This document shows, one piece after another, positions 35,613 to 45,258 of a DNA stretch of 64,000 nt. Each line of letters opens with the position of its first letter. The first letter of the stretch is position 1. The stretch covers positions 186,001 through 250,000 of the forward strand of contig NZ_FOUI01000002.1 of assembly GCF_900114825.1 (NCBI RefSeq), written 5' to 3'. The position numbers were made by a program, and so were the translations under genes. The notes under the pieces were generated by a model. The model was not told the origin of the DNA, searched no databases, and worked only from the letters and a program-made list of their open reading frames with translations. The stretch is from Halopseudomonas yangmingensis. Its GTDB lineage: Bacteria > Pseudomonadota > Gammaproteobacteria > Pseudomonadales > Pseudomonadaceae.

Positions 35613-37433
35613 ATGCAACAGGACCAGCTGCTGACCTTCGCCATTCTCGGTATCACCATAGGCTTGTTCCTCTGGGGCCGGTTGCGCCACGACGTGGTGG
35701 CACTGATGGCCTTGCTGGCCTGTGTTTTGCTAGGCCTGACCCCGACCGCCAACGCCTTCGACGGCTTCGCCCATCCGGCGGTGATCACCGTTGCTGCGGT
35801 ACTGATCCTCAGCCATGGCCTGCAGGTTACCGGCGCAGTGGAGGCCATGGCGCAGAAGCTGCTGCCACGCCAGGGCGGCGTGCTGCTCGGCTGCAGCGCC
35901 CTGACCCTGCTTGGCGCGCTGCTCTCGGCCTTTATGAACAATATCGGTGCCATGGCACTGCTGATGCCAATTGCCATGCAACTGGCGCAGCGGCACGCCC
36001 TGCCGCCCGGCAAGATCCTGATGCCACTGGCCTTCGGCACCATCCTCGGCGGCATGACCACGCTGATTGGCACCCCGCCCAACCTGATCGTTGCCGGTTT
36101 TCGTGCCGAGCAGGCCGGTAACGGCTTCGGCATGTTCGACTTCAGCCCGGTTGGCATAGTGGTGGCGCTGTGCGGCATTCTGTTTACCGTGCTTGCCGCG
36201 CGCTGGCTGGTACCGGAACGGCGCAAGCACGACGCTGCCAGTTTTGATACCGGCAGCTACCTTACCGAGGTACATATCGGCCAGGGCAGCAAGGCCGCTG
36301 GCAAACATCTGGGCGAAGTCGAGCGCTGGCTGGATGACAGCGATGCCCAGATCGTCGGTCTGGTTCGCAACGATTTCCGCGTTACCGCACCGCACCCCGG
36401 CCGACTGCTGCAGGACGGCGACATTCTGGTGATCGAGGCCGACCCCGATGATCTGGGTGCGGTACTGACTCTGCTTGGCCTGAAACTGGAAGAGTCGGTT
36501 CGCCCGGAATCCACCCCGGCTCCTGAAGACAGCGAGATAGATGACAGCCCGCCAGCAACCCGCACAGAGCGAGCCGAGGACATCACCCTGCAGGAACTGG
36601 TGGTGCAACCCGGCTCGCTGCTGAATGGCCGCAGTGCCAGTGATGTGCAGATCCGCAGCCGCTTCGGCATCAACCTGCTGGCCATCTCGCGGCAGGGGCA
36701 TCGTTCCATACGTCGGCTGCGCTGGACCGAGTTGCATGCCGGCGACGTAATTCTGATGCAGGGCCCTGCGGAAGCCATCAGCGGTTTTGCCAGCGAGTTT
36801 GGCTGTGTGCCGCTGGCCCAGCGCAGCATTCTGATTCCCAACCGGCGCAAGGCGATTACCAGCGTACTGATCATGCTCGGCGCCATAGTGCTGGCTGCCA
36901 GCGGCCTGCTGCCGGCCGCACTGGCCTTTACCGCCGGCGTGCTGGGTTTCATGCTGAGTGGCGTAGTGCCGTTACGGCGCATCTATGAGGCGGTGGACTG
37001 GCCGATCATCGTACTGTTGGCGGCGTTGCTGCCGCTGGCCGGCGCCATGGCCAGTACCGGCGCCGCCGACCTGCTGGCGAAAACCCTGCTTGAACACCTG
37101 GCTCAGGGCAGTCCGGTGCTGGCACTGGCGCTGGTACTGGTGGTCACCATGAGCCTCTCGGACTTTATGAACAATGCCGCCACCGCCGCCGTGATGTGCC
37201 CGATAGCCCTGAGTGTTGCCGCCCAGTTGCAGGTCAATCCGGACAGTTTCCTGATGGCCGTGGCAATTGGTGCCTCCTGCGCCTTTCTGACACCAATCGG
37301 CCACCAGAACAACACGCTGATTCTTGGCCCCGGCGGTTTCCGTTTCGCTGATTACTGGCGTTTGGGACTGCCACTGGAGCTGGTGGTAGTGGCTGTCAGC
37401 GTACCCATGCTGCTATGGGTTTGGCCACTCTAG
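35613..37433 (+). CDS. SLC13/DASS-family permease with two TrkA-C domains
   Basis: A 606-residue transporter: hydrophobic halves at about 1-195 and 415-606, around two cytosolic RCK-C (TrkA-C) domains at about 205-290 and 330-400. The transport motifs are FMNNIGAMALLMPIA and LIGTPPNLIVA in the first half, and FMNNAATAAVMCPIA and LTPIGHQNNTLI in the second. This is the arrangement of SLC13-like dicarboxylate, sulfate or other anion:Na+ symporters. The substrate is not predictable. The gene begins 25 bases after dbpA. Confidence 0.88.
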   Translation: MQQDQLLTFAILGITIGLFLWGRLRHDVVALMALLACVLLGLTPTANAFDGFAHPAVITVAAVLILSHGLQVTGAVEAMAQKLLPRQGGVLLGCSALTLLGALLSAFMNNIGAMALLMPIAMQLAQRHALPPGKILMPLAFGTILGGMTTLIGTPPNLIVAGFRAEQAGNGFGMFDFSPVGIVVALCGILFTVLAARWLVPERRKHDAASFDTGSYLTEVHIGQGSKAAGKHLGEVERWLDDSDAQIVGLVRNDFRVTAPHPGRLLQDGDILVIEADPDDLGAVLTLLGLKLEESVRPESTPAPEDSEIDDSPPATRTERAEDITLQELVVQPGSLLNGRSASDVQIRSRFGINLLAISRQGHRSIRRLRWTELHAGDVILMQGPAEAISGFASEFGCVPLAQRSILIPNRRKAITSVLIMLGAIVLAASGLLPAALAFTAGVLGFMLSGVVPLRRIYEAVDWPIIVLLAALLPLAGAMASTGAADLLAKTLLEHLAQGSPVLALALVLVVTMSLSDFMNNAATAAVMCPIALSVAAQLQVNPDSFLMAVAIGASCAFLTPIGHQNNTLILGPGGFRFADYWRLGLPLELVVVAVSVPMLLWVWPL

Positions 37434-37526
37434 GCGATTGGTCATTTGACGCTGGCATCCTGCCTGCCTATAGTCAGCGCATGCCCAGTATCGGAGCCTT
37501 CCGTACCGATTCAGGCAACCTCATGG

Positions 37527-39380
37527 ATGACAACCCGCGTGCCCAGTTCGCAGTCCTCTCAGCGCTTCTGCCTACAGCTTCTGGCCCTGCTGTGCCTGTT
37601 GCTGGCCGGCCTGCTGCCCGGAGCCCAGGCCAACAGCCAGGTGCTGCAACTGGACGCCAGCGAAACCCGCATCAGCCTGCTGCCCTGGATCAGTTACCTG
37701 CGCGATCCGCAGGGCGAGCTTGAACTGCAACAGATCATTGCTGCCGACGACAGCTTCCGCCACGCCGGCCAGCGCAGCGACATCAACTTTGCCTATACCA
37801 GCGACCATGCGTGGTTACGCCTGAACCTGCAATCGACAGCAACGCAAACCAGCCGCTGGGTACTGGAAATGCAGTACCCCTCGCTTGACCGGGTCTGGCT
37901 CTACGACCCGCAGCAGGGTGATCGGCCGCTGGCGGTGGCCGGCGACGTCATCCCGCGGCTGCAGCGCAGCATGGATCACCTGAGCCCGGCCTTCACTCTG
38001 GAGCTGCAACCGGGCGAGCAGCGCACCCTATACCTGCGCGTCAGCTCGGCGGGCAGCATGACCCTCGACAGCGTCCTGTGGAGTGAGGCGGAGTTCCGCT
38101 ACCAGAGCAACAACAGCTACCTGATGCTGCTGGCCTATTTCGGCATGGCGCTGGCACTCGGCTGCTACAACCTGTTGCTGTTTCTGGTGCTGCGCCAGGC
38201 CAGCTTCGGCTACTACGTGCTGTTTGTAGTGACCCTGGCCGGCGCGGTGATGGCGGTCAACGGTACCGGCCCACAGTTCATCTGGCCAAATGCCGGTGAA
38301 GCCGGTAACCGCATACTGCCGCTATCCTTTACCCTGGCCGCGACCTTCGCCCTGCTGTTTGCCCGTGCCTTCCTGAATACCCGTGAACTGGCACCCGGCT
38401 GGGACTGTCTGCTGCGCTGGGCCGCCGCGCTGGGCGCATTCGCCAGCCTGCTGACACTGTTGCTAAGCGTGCGCGCCGCCCTACAACTCATGTCGATCAG
38501 CGGCCTGCTGATCACCCTGTTGATCATGGCCTGCGGTATCCACTGCATGTGGCGTGGCCTGCCCGCCGCACGCATCTTCGTGCTGGCCTGGTGCATCCTG
38601 CTCGGCGGCGCACTGGTGCTGGCCCTGCGCAACTTCGCGCTGATTCCCTCCAACTTCCTGTCGGTGTATGCCATCCAGATCGGTTCGGCACTTGAGCTGC
38701 TGCTGCTGTCGCTGGGTCTGGCGGCACGTTTCAACGAGATTGAACGACAAAAAGAACAGGCCCAGCTGGCACTGCTGGAATCCATGCAGGTGCATGAAAT
38801 GCAGTTGGAGCAGGGCATCGCCGAACGTACCGAAGCGCTGCAGCAGGCCAATGCCCGCCTGGAACAACTGGCCCTTGAGGATCCGCTGACCGGACTGGCC
38901 AACCGCACTGCCCTGGGCAATCACCTGCAGCAGGCCATGCTGCGCACCAGCAGACGCGGCGACCTGTTGGCCCTGCTGATGATGGATCTGGACGGCTTCA
39001 AGCCGGTCAACGATCGCCTGGGCCATGACTGCGGTGATCAGGTGTTGGTCGAGGTCGCCGTACGTCTGCGCGAGGTGGCACGCAAAAATGATCTGGTGGC
39101 ACGCATGGGTGGCGACGAATTCGTCATCGTCTGCGAGAACATCGCTGATATCAACGCGGCCAGGGACTTGGCAGAACGTATTCTGCAGGCCCTGCAGCAG
39201 CCGATGAAACTGGGCTGCAGCGACCAGATCCGGATAGCCGCCAGCATCGGCATCAGTCTGAGTGACGGCCTGCAACCGACCGCCAGCACTCTGCTCAATC
39301 AGGCGGACCAGGCCATGTACCGCAGCAAGCGCGACAGCCGCGAGCCGATCAGCCTGTTCAGCGAAACACCCAGTGCCTGA
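37527..39380 (+). CDS. 7TM-DISM sensor diguanylate cyclase
   Basis: A 617-residue membrane protein. A signal peptide (LQLLALLCLLLAGLLPGAQA) precedes a periplasmic 7TMR-DISMED2 ligand domain (about 40-190). Seven membrane helices follow (about 200-400), then a coiled coil, then a GGDEF domain (about 440-600). GGDEF is intact in RMGGDEFVIV, with an RxxD inhibitory site (RKND) five residues before it. Such proteins sense an external, often carbohydrate-like ligand and make cyclic-di-GMP; the ligand here is unknown. The start at 37527 gives a normal signal peptide. The stop is followed 16 bases on by a repeated palindromic element. Confidence 0.88.
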   Translation: MTTRVPSSQSSQRFCLQLLALLCLLLAGLLPGAQANSQVLQLDASETRISLLPWISYLRDPQGELELQQIIAADDSFRHAGQRSDINFAYTSDHAWLRLNLQSTATQTSRWVLEMQYPSLDRVWLYDPQQGDRPLAVAGDVIPRLQRSMDHLSPAFTLELQPGEQRTLYLRVSSAGSMTLDSVLWSEAEFRYQSNNSYLMLLAYFGMALALGCYNLLLFLVLRQASFGYYVLFVVTLAGAVMAVNGTGPQFIWPNAGEAGNRILPLSFTLAATFALLFARAFLNTRELAPGWDCLLRWAAALGAFASLLTLLLSVRAALQLMSISGLLITLLIMACGIHCMWRGLPAARIFVLAWCILLGGALVLALRNFALIPSNFLSVYAIQIGSALELLLLSLGLAARFNEIERQKEQAQLALLESMQVHEMQLEQGIAERTEALQQANARLEQLALEDPLTGLANRTALGNHLQQAMLRTSRRGDLLALLMMDLDGFKPVNDRLGHDCGDQVLVEVAVRLREVARKNDLVARMGGDEFVIVCENIADINAARDLAERILQALQQPMKLGCSDQIRIAASIGISLSDGLQPTASTLLNQADQAMYRSKRDSREPISLFSETPSA

Positions 39381-39396
39381 GGTAATTGTCGCCAGG

Positions 39397-39494
39397 ATGT
39401 CGATGGCGGCAGCCGGACCGTGCCCAGCCAGGGAAGGCTGGGCACGAGCTTACAGGGACGTACTTGCGGCGTGTCCGGCAGCTGCCATCGACAT
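39397..39494 (+). repeat. Palindromic GGA-hairpin element, copy A
   Basis: Outer arms 39397-39418 and 39473-39494 pair over 22 positions with 2 mismatches and close on GGAC/GTCC. Inside lies a perfect 11-bp hairpin (39419-39446, loop AGGGAA). A tail carries TTACAGGGACGT at 39450-39461, then GGCGTGTCC. The hairpin sequence differs from the other copies (43831, 43975 and 51775) although the fold and the tail are shared. It lies between convergent genes, just after the membrane cyclase gene, so it may also serve as its terminator. Confidence 0.75.
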
Positions 39495-39512
39495 TCGGAG
39501 CGACCTGATCCG

Positions 39513-40607
39513 CTAGCGGCTGATCCGCAGCACCCGGCCCTGCGGGCTGTCGGTCAACAGATGAATTGAGCCGTCGGCGGCCACCCGCACATCGCGAATG
39601 CGCTCACCCAGCTCGCTGAACAGGCTTTCCTGCTCACGCACCTGCAGGCCATCCAGGCTGACCCGGCGCACATGCTGGCCGGCCAGGGTGGACACCAGCA
39701 GACTACCCTGCCACTCGGGGAACATCTCACCCTGGTACAGCGCCATGCCGGACGGCGCAATCGAAGGCGTCCACTGCAGCAGTGGCTGCTGCAGCCCCTC
39801 CATTTCGCTGTAGGGACTGATCACCGCACCACTGTAATCAACGCCATAGGTGATCTTCGGCCAGCCATAGTTGTTGCCCGACTCAATCAGGTTCAGCTCA
39901 TCACCACCGCGTGGACCATGCTCGTGCGCCAGCAGCCGATGGTTGGCGGCATCCCAAAGCACACCCTGCACATTGCGGTGGCCAATGCTATACAGCTCGG
40001 GCCTGACGTCAGCCTGACCGACCCAGGGGTTGTCCCCGGGCACACTGCCATCGCGGTTCAGTCGCACGATGGAACCCAGGTGATTGGCCGGATTCTGGGC
40101 TTCTTCACGGTGGATAAAGGCATCGCCCAGAGTCAGCACCAGCGTCTGGTCCGGCAGGAAGGCAATGCGCCCGCCATAATGGGCACCACCGCGCTTGGCA
40201 AACTCGGCGCGGAAAATTTCCTGAACATCCTGCAGAGTGCCATCGACCAGCCGGGCGCTGGCCAGGCAGGTGTTGTTGGCCTCGACAGTGCCGCAGGCAT
40301 AGCTGAGAAACAGCCGTCGATTCTCGGCAAATTCGGGGTCCAGCGCCACCTCCATCAAACCACCCTGACGCTCAACCAGCACCGACGGCACGCCGTTCAG
40401 TGGCTCGGCCTGCAGACGACCCTCGGCATCGATCAGCCGCAACCTGCCGGCACGCTCGGTGACCAGCATGCCACCCTCCGGCAGGAAAGCCAGTGACCAA
40501 GGAAATTCCAGCCCCTCAGCCAGCGTCTCAACGCGGTAATCAGCGGCATGTGCGGTCAGCCCCAGCCCCAGCCCGGCGATCAACAGCGCGCTTTGCAATG
40601 CTTTCAT
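39513..40607 (-). CDS. Periplasmic PQQ-dependent sugar dehydrogenase family protein (Asd/YliI type)
   Basis: A 364-residue secreted beta-propeller with signal peptide MKALQSALLIAGLGLGLTAHA. Family features are GLEFPWSLAFLPEGGMLVTER, QGGLMEVALDP, ERIRDVRVAADGSIHLLTD and HEHGPRGGDELN. The soluble aldose sugar dehydrogenase (E. coli YliI/Asd) uses PQQ and Ca2+. No pqq genes are in this window, so the cofactor supply cannot be judged. GAGGAGG lies 7 bases before the ATG. Confidence 0.85.
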   Translation of the reverse strand: MKALQSALLIAGLGLGLTAHAADYRVETLAEGLEFPWSLAFLPEGGMLVTERAGRLRLIDAEGRLQAEPLNGVPSVLVERQGGLMEVALDPEFAENRRLFLSYACGTVEANNTCLASARLVDGTLQDVQEIFRAEFAKRGGAHYGGRIAFLPDQTLVLTLGDAFIHREEAQNPANHLGSIVRLNRDGSVPGDNPWVGQADVRPELYSIGHRNVQGVLWDAANHRLLAHEHGPRGGDELNLIESGNNYGWPKITYGVDYSGAVISPYSEMEGLQQPLLQWTPSIAPSGMALYQGEMFPEWQGSLLVSTLAGQHVRRVSLDGLQVREQESLFSELGERIRDVRVAADGSIHLLTDSPQGRVLRISR

Positions 40608-40631
40608 CGAAATGCCTCCTCAGCCTGTCAC

Positions 40632-41105
40632 TCAACCCAGAACCCTGAGCCCCTTGCGTTTTTTCGGGCGGGTCAGGCGCGCAAACACTGCGCTGCCAAT
40701 CCCCACCGCGACCATCATCGCCAGCAAACCACCGACACCACGGGTGGCTGCGATAAATACCGGCATCGGTAGCAACCAGTCGGCAATATCAAAGGCCACC
40801 TTGATTCCCACTGCCCCGGCCAGAAAGTACAGGGTGCCGCGCCACGGCCGGAAGATCCGTCCCAGCCCCTCAGCCGCCGGCAATGCCAGCAGCAGGGTCA
40901 CCGCGACCATCACGGCAAACAGCGGGGCAAAACCCAGCAGGTCATGGATACTGGTTTGCAGTCTGACTGCCAAGGGTATCTGTGTATCGATCAGTTGCAG
41001 TGCCGCCAGATTGAACTGGGTCTGCACCAGCGAGCCGAGCACGCTGGCCAGCAACACGGCCAGCAGATAAAACGCGACTACGCGCAAAATTGACAAGAAT
41101 TTCAT
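40632..41105 (-). CDS. Small membrane protein of unknown function
   Basis: A 157-residue protein with about four membrane helices: LRVVAFYLLAVLLASVLGSL, LLGFAPLFAVMVAVTLLLAL, GTLYFLAGAVGIKVAFDI and VGGLLAMMVAVGIGSAVFA. It has a basic tail, RLTRPKKRKG. I do not recognise a functional family. It lies between the small cytosolic gene and the sugar dehydrogenase gene on the same strand. The ATG at 41105 has AAGGA ahead; the upstream in-frame extension has no hydrophobic or coding character. Confidence 0.75.
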   Translation of the reverse strand: MKFLSILRVVAFYLLAVLLASVLGSLVQTQFNLAALQLIDTQIPLAVRLQTSIHDLLGFAPLFAVMVAVTLLLALPAAEGLGRIFRPWRGTLYFLAGAVGIKVAFDIADWLLPMPVFIAATRGVGGLLAMMVAVGIGSAVFARLTRPKKRKGLRVLG

Positions 41106-41157
41106 GGTGTCCTTCCAGCCACAGGGGATATGCCTGCACCCAGGCGCATCCGCAAAA

Positions 41158-41436
41158 TCATTCGCCGCTCGCGGGCAGTTCCGGCAGGTTGCGCAGCGCC
41201 TGCTCGTAGGCTGGCAGGTCAAACGGCTGGTCGTTGTCCAGCATCAACCCAATGCTGTGTGCCAGCACCTCGGCCATCAGCGACAGCGCCTCGTCACGCG
41301 GGTAACCGACCAGCGTCAGCTTGTTCAGGGTTGCCTGGGCCGCCGCCGGCTGGCCCTCGGCCAACTGGTTCTCGATGGCTTCCAGCAGTTTCTGTTCGGT
41401 GAACAGCTCGTCGCCGTCCTCGTCACTCTCATGCAT
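41158..41436 (-). CDS. Small conserved acidic protein downstream of fba
   Basis: A 92-residue, strongly acidic protein (MHESDEDGDELFTEQKLLEA) with predicted helices and no known motif. Pseudomonads carry short hypothetical genes between pgk and fba; this one lies after fba, 56 bases from its stop. GGGAG lies 7 bases ahead of the ATG, which supports it as a real gene. The segment KLTLVGYPRDEALSLMAEVL suggests a small helical domain. Function unknown. Confidence 0.7.
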   Translation of the reverse strand: MHESDEDGDELFTEQKLLEAIENQLAEGQPAAAQATLNKLTLVGYPRDEALSLMAEVLAHSIGLMLDNDQPFDLPAYEQALRNLPELPASGE

Positions 41437-41492
41437 CGATGTGCTCCCGCCAGAATTGCAGCGGGACGCCATCTGGCGCCCCGCTGACCGGC

Positions 41493-42557
41493 TCAGTGGA
41501 TCTTCGGTTCCAGTTCCCGCGCCTCGTAACGCTGGAACATTTTTTCCAGCGACAGCGGACGGATCTTGCTGGCCTGACCGGCACAGCCAAAGGCCTCGTA
41601 GCGCGCCATGCAGATATCGCGCATGGCATCCACGGTTTTCGCCAGGAACTTGCGCGGGTCGAATTCACTGGGATTTTCGGCGAGGAAGCGACGCACCGCG
41701 CCAGTCGAAGCCAACCGCAGGTCGGTATCGATATTGACCTTGCGCACCCCGTACTTGATGCCCTCGACGATCTCCTCGACCGGCACGCCGTAGGTTTCCG
41801 GAATCTCGCCGCCAAACTGGTTGATCACCTTCAGCCATTCCTGCGGTACCGAGCTGGAACCGTGCATCACTAGGTGGGTGCCGGGAATCCGCTCATGGAT
41901 TGCCTTGATCCGCGCAATATCCAGAATGTCGCCGGTCGGCGGGCGGGTGAACTTGTAGGCGCCGTGGCTGGTGCCGATAGCAATCGCCAGCGCATCCACA
42001 TGGGTAGCCTTGACGAATTGCGCGGCCTCTTCCGGATCGGTGAGCATCTGGCTGTGATCCAGCGTGCCCTCGGCACCGATACCGTCCTCCTCACCGGCCT
42101 GACCGGTTTCCAGGCTGCCCAGGCAACCCAGTTCGCCTTCCACCGACACGCCACAGGCATGCGCCATGTCGACTACCTGACGGGTCACCCGCACGTTGTA
42201 GTCGTAATCCATCGGGGTCTTGCCATCCGGGCCGAGCGAGCCGTCCATCATCACCGAGGAAAAGCCCAGCTGGATCGAGCGCTGGCAGACTGCCGGACTG
42301 GTGCCGTGGTCCTGGTGCATGCACACCGGAATATGCGGAAACTCCTCGATTGCCGCCAGGATCATGTGCTGCAGGAAGGGCGCGCCGGCGTACTTGCGGG
42401 CACCCGCCGAGGCCTGCAGGATCACCGGCGCGTCGGCATTCGCCGCCGCTTCCATGATCGCGCGCACCTGCTCGAGGTTGTTGACGTTGAACGCCGGTAC
42501 GCCGTAGCCGAACTCGGCGGCGTGATCCAGCATCTGACGCAGACTGATCAGGGCCAT
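41493..42557 (-). CDS. fba: Fructose-bisphosphate aldolase class II
   Basis: A 354-residue class IIA-like (CbbA/Fda) zinc aldolase. The zinc ligands and catalytic residues lie in [21 protein letters not shown] and [21 protein letters not shown] is the phosphate-binding end. It cleaves fructose-1,6-bisphosphate to two triose phosphates, mainly in the gluconeogenic direction in pseudomonads. GGAGAG lies 8 bases before the ATG. It follows pgk by 47 bases on the same strand. Confidence 0.96.
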   Translation of the reverse strand: MALISLRQMLDHAAEFGYGVPAFNVNNLEQVRAIMEAAANADAPVILQASAGARKYAGAPFLQHMILAAIEEFPHIPVCMHQDHGTSPAVCQRSIQLGFSSVMMDGSLGPDGKTPMDYDYNVRVTRQVVDMAHACGVSVEGELGCLGSLETGQAGEEDGIGAEGTLDHSQMLTDPEEAAQFVKATHVDALAIAIGTSHGAYKFTRPPTGDILDIARIKAIHERIPGTHLVMHGSSSVPQEWLKVINQFGGEIPETYGVPVEEIVEGIKYGVRKVNIDTDLRLASTGAVRRFLAENPSEFDPRKFLAKTVDAMRDICMARYEAFGCAGQASKIRPLSLEKMFQRYEARELEPKIH

Positions 42558-42604
42558 CTGGTTATCTCTCCGTATCGGTAAATGGGTTCAAGCCAGGGCG
42601 CGCC

Positions 42605-43765
42605 TCAGCGCGCCCGCTGCTGCAGAATCTCGACCGCCGGCAGTACCTTGCCCTCGACAAACTCGAGGAAAGCACCACCACCGGTGGAAATATAGGAAAT
42701 CCGTTCGGCCACGCGGTACTTGTCGATCGCCGCCAGGGTATCGCCACCGCCGGCAATCGAGAAGGCCGGGCTATCGGCAATCGCTTCGGCCAGCACCCGG
42801 GTGCCATTGCCGAACTGGTCGAACTCGAATACGCCAACCGGGCCATTCCACAGGATGGTGCCGGAGGCCTTGAGCATTTCGCCAAACATCCGCGCCGTCT
42901 GTGGGCCAATGTCCAGAATCATATCGTCGTCGGCGACATCGGCAATCGCCTTGACGGTCGCCTCGGCATCCTCGGCAAACGCCTTGGCCACCACCACATC
43001 GACCGGCAGCGGCACACTGACCTTGGCCGCAATCGCCTTGGCGATATCCACCAGGTCCGCCTCGCACAGCGACTTGCCAACCTTGTAGCCGGCAGCGGCA
43101 AGGAAGGTATTGGCAATACCGCCACCAACGATCAGCTGGTCGCATTTCTCCGCCAGGGCATTCAGCACGTCAAGTTTGGTCGATACCTTTGAGCCGGCGA
43201 CAATCGCCAGCATCGGCCGCGCCGGCTTGTCCAGCGCCTTGGCCAGCGCCTCCAGCTCGGCCGCCAGCAGCGGGCCGGCACAGGCCACCCTGGCAAACTT
43301 GGCCACCCCATGGGTCGAGCCCTGGGCGCGGTGGGCAGTGCCGAAGGCATCCATCACGAACACATCGCAGAGCGCCGCGTATTTCTGCGCCAGCTCATCG
43401 GTGTTCTTCTTCTCGCCGTTGTTGAAACGCACGTTCTCCAGCAGCACCAGCTCACCCGGCTGCACCTCGACACCCTCCAGGTAGTCGCGCACCAGCGGCA
43501 CCTCGCGTCCAAGCGCCTCGCTCAGGTAGGCGGCCACCGGTGCCAGGCTGTTCTCCTCGCTGAATACGCCCTCCTCGGGACGCCCCAGGTGCGAGCAAAC
43601 CATCACCGCCGCGCCCTTCTCCAGCGCCAGCCTGATGGTCGGCAGGGATGCCAGGATGCGCGCATCGCTGGCCACCTTGCCGTTCTTTACCGGCACGTTC
43701 AGATCTTCACGAATCAGCACGCGCTGGCCCTTGAGATCCAGCTCCTGCATGGTCAATACGCTCAT
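42605..43765 (-). CDS. pgk: Phosphoglycerate kinase
   Basis: A 386-residue enzyme of normal bacterial length. Conserved parts are [38 protein letters not shown] and [12 protein letters not shown]. It moves phosphate between 1,3-bisphosphoglycerate and ADP. GAGGAG lies 6 bases before the ATG. In P. aeruginosa epd directly precedes pgk; here 364 bases with two palindromic elements separate them, so pgk may have its own promoter or be partly uncoupled from epd. Confidence 0.97.
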   Translation of the reverse strand: MSVLTMQELDLKGQRVLIREDLNVPVKNGKVASDARILASLPTIRLALEKGAAVMVCSHLGRPEEGVFSEENSLAPVAAYLSEALGREVPLVRDYLEGVEVQPGELVLLENVRFNNGEKKNTDELAQKYAALCDVFVMDAFGTAHRAQGSTHGVAKFARVACAGPLLAAELEALAKALDKPARPMLAIVAGSKVSTKLDVLNALAEKCDQLIVGGGIANTFLAAAGYKVGKSLCEADLVDIAKAIAAKVSVPLPVDVVVAKAFAEDAEATVKAIADVADDDMILDIGPQTARMFGEMLKASGTILWNGPVGVFEFDQFGNGTRVLAEAIADSPAFSIAGGGDTLAAIDKYRVAERISYISTGGGAFLEFVEGKVLPAVEILQQRAR

Positions 43766-43830
43766 TTCTGGCTCCTCGGTTAAATCAAAACATCAAACTT
43801 TAGCGGTAAACAGACTGCACAATCTTCGCC

Positions 43831-43941
43831 GGTGCTATTGCCAGTGCCCTGTTGTGGACCGTCGATAGCCTGGATGGCTATCGTCGAGCGCCCATGGACG
43901 GGTTCACAGCGTGTCCACAACAGGGCACTGGCAATGGCACC
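43831..43941 (+). repeat. Palindromic GGA-hairpin element, copy B1
   Basis: Arms 43831-43859 and 43913-43941 pair over 29 positions with one mismatch, closing on GGAC/GTCC. The core holds CGATAGCC-tgga-TGGCTATCG and the tail hairpin CCC-atggac-GGG. The tail differs from the other copies (no ACAGGGA) but keeps the fold and the GGA loop. It lies antisense to the epd-pgk direction. Confidence 0.8.
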
Positions 43942-43974
43942 TTGCACCGACAAGGCAGCGCCGACAGCGTGCCA

Positions 43975-44083
43975 GCCAGATCGTCGATGACCCGCTCTGG
44001 ACACGCTGCAAGTACGTCCCTGTAAGCTCGGCGATAGCCATCCAGGCTATCGACGGTCCAGAGCGGGTCATCGCCAATCTGGC
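43975..44083 (-). repeat. Palindromic GGA-hairpin element, copy B2
   Basis: Arms 43975-44002 and 44056-44083 pair over 28 positions with 2 mismatches. On the minus strand the core reads from GGACCG at 44059 through a CGATAGCC/GGCTATCG hairpin. TTACAGGGACGT follows at 44025-44014, and the core closes in GCAGCGTGTCC. It begins 47 bases after the epd stop and reads in the same direction as epd, so it would form in the epd transcript. Confidence 0.8.
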
Positions 44084-44129
44084 ACTTCGCACTCTGCAAG
44101 CCGGACAAAAACCGCACCAAGCGACACAC

Positions 44130-45164
44130 TCAACCGCAACGCCGCAACCAATACCCCGCCACATCCAGCATGCGGTTGGCAAAGCCCCACTCGTTATCGA
44201 ACCACACCAGCAAATTCACCATGCGCGGCCCGGACACCCGAGTCTGACTGCCATCGACAATCGCCGAATGCGGATCATGGTTGAAATCGCAACTGGCATG
44301 CGGCAACTCGGTATAGTCCAGCAAGCCGGCAAACTCGCCCTCGGCCGCCTCACGCAGCAAGGCATTCACCTCAGCCGCCGTGGTATCACGGGCGGTTTGC
44401 AAGGTAATGTCCAGCGCCGACACATTCAGCGTCGGCACCCGGATCGCCTTGGCCTGAATGCGCCCGGCCAGCTCCGGCAGCAAGCGCTCGATACCCCGCG
44501 CCAGCCCGGTCGACACCGGAATCACCGACTGGAATGCCGAGCGGGTGCGGCGCAAATCCTCATGGTGATAGGCATCGATCACCGGCTGATCGTTCATCGC
44601 CGAATGAATGGTGGTGATCGACACATAGTCCAGCCCAATCCGCTCGTTCAGCAGCTTGAGCAGCGGCACCCCGCAATTGGTAGTACAGGAGGCGTTCGAT
44701 ACCAGCCGCTGCGCGCCATCCAGCTGCTGATGGTTGACCCCGAACACCACGGTCGCATCCACCGCCTGCTCATTGGCCATCGGTTGCGAGAACAGCACCC
44801 GCGGCACCCCGGCGTGCACAAAGCGCAAGGCCTGCTCACGGCTGGTGTACTGACCCGAACATTCCAGCAACAGGTCGACGCCCAGCGCCGCCCAGTCGAT
44901 CAGCTCCGGCTCCGGCGCACGCAGCACCTTCACACAGTCGCCATTGATATGCAGGCAGTCACCCTCCACGCTCACCGCACCGGGGAAACGCCCATGGGTC
45001 GAATCGAAACGGGTCAGGTACTCGACACTGGCCTGATCAGCCAAATCGTTCAGCGCCACCACCTGCAAGCCATCGCCACCGCGCTCATACAGGGCGCGCA
45101 ACACACAGCGCCCGATACGGCCGTAGCCGTTCAGCGCGATGCGATAAGGACGAGGTTGGGTCAT
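44130..45164 (-). CDS. epd: Erythrose-4-phosphate dehydrogenase
   Basis: A 344-residue member of the GAPDH family. The NAD-binding start is ALNGYGRIGRCVLRALYE. The catalytic Cys is in SNASCTTNCGVPLL, and HDPHSAIVDGSQTRV is typical of Epd and not GapA. Epd oxidises erythrose-4-phosphate to 4-phosphoerythronate, the first step of pyridoxal phosphate synthesis in this lineage. Its place between tkt and pgk supports the call. GGAG lies 9 bases before the ATG at 45164; a longer open frame to 45593 covers the tkt gene in another frame and is not coding. Confidence 0.93.
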   Translation of the reverse strand: MTQPRPYRIALNGYGRIGRCVLRALYERGGDGLQVVALNDLADQASVEYLTRFDSTHGRFPGAVSVEGDCLHINGDCVKVLRAPEPELIDWAALGVDLLLECSGQYTSREQALRFVHAGVPRVLFSQPMANEQAVDATVVFGVNHQQLDGAQRLVSNASCTTNCGVPLLKLLNERIGLDYVSITTIHSAMNDQPVIDAYHHEDLRRTRSAFQSVIPVSTGLARGIERLLPELAGRIQAKAIRVPTLNVSALDITLQTARDTTAAEVNALLREAAEGEFAGLLDYTELPHASCDFNHDPHSAIVDGSQTRVSGPRMVNLLVWFDNEWGFANRMLDVAGYWLRRCG

Positions 45165-45182
45165 GGCAGCAGGCTCCGCCTG

Positions 45183-45210
45183 GCTGCAAGCTGCAAGCTG
45201 CAAGCTGCAA
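45183..45210. repeat. Four tandem copies of GCTGCAA
   Basis: The heptamer GCTGCAA is repeated four times without a break between tkt and epd, followed by degraded variants (GCTTGTAGCTTGAG). Such short arrays sit between genes in many pseudomonads. Copy number could change by slippage. Confidence 0.8.
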
Positions 45211-45258
45211 GCAGTCAGAGCACCGCTTGTAGCTTGAGACTTGAGGCTTGCCGCGGTT

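Larger units (their letters stand above)
43766..44129. other. Non-coding gap epd-pgk, filled by two palindromic elements
   Basis: This 364-base stretch has no credible gene. It holds copies B1 and B2 of the repeated palindromic element, in opposite orientation. A 33-base spacer separates them (43942-43974). The first ~65 bases next to pgk show only its ribosome binding site and AT-richer DNA that could be a promoter, though no hexamer pair is convincing. Confidence 0.7.

Noticed and set aside
43878-44182. Short frames inside palindromic elements reading ELTGTYLQRV or AYRDVLAACP
   Set aside because: They are translations of the repeated core itself, recur in different genes' gaps and have no ribosome binding site.
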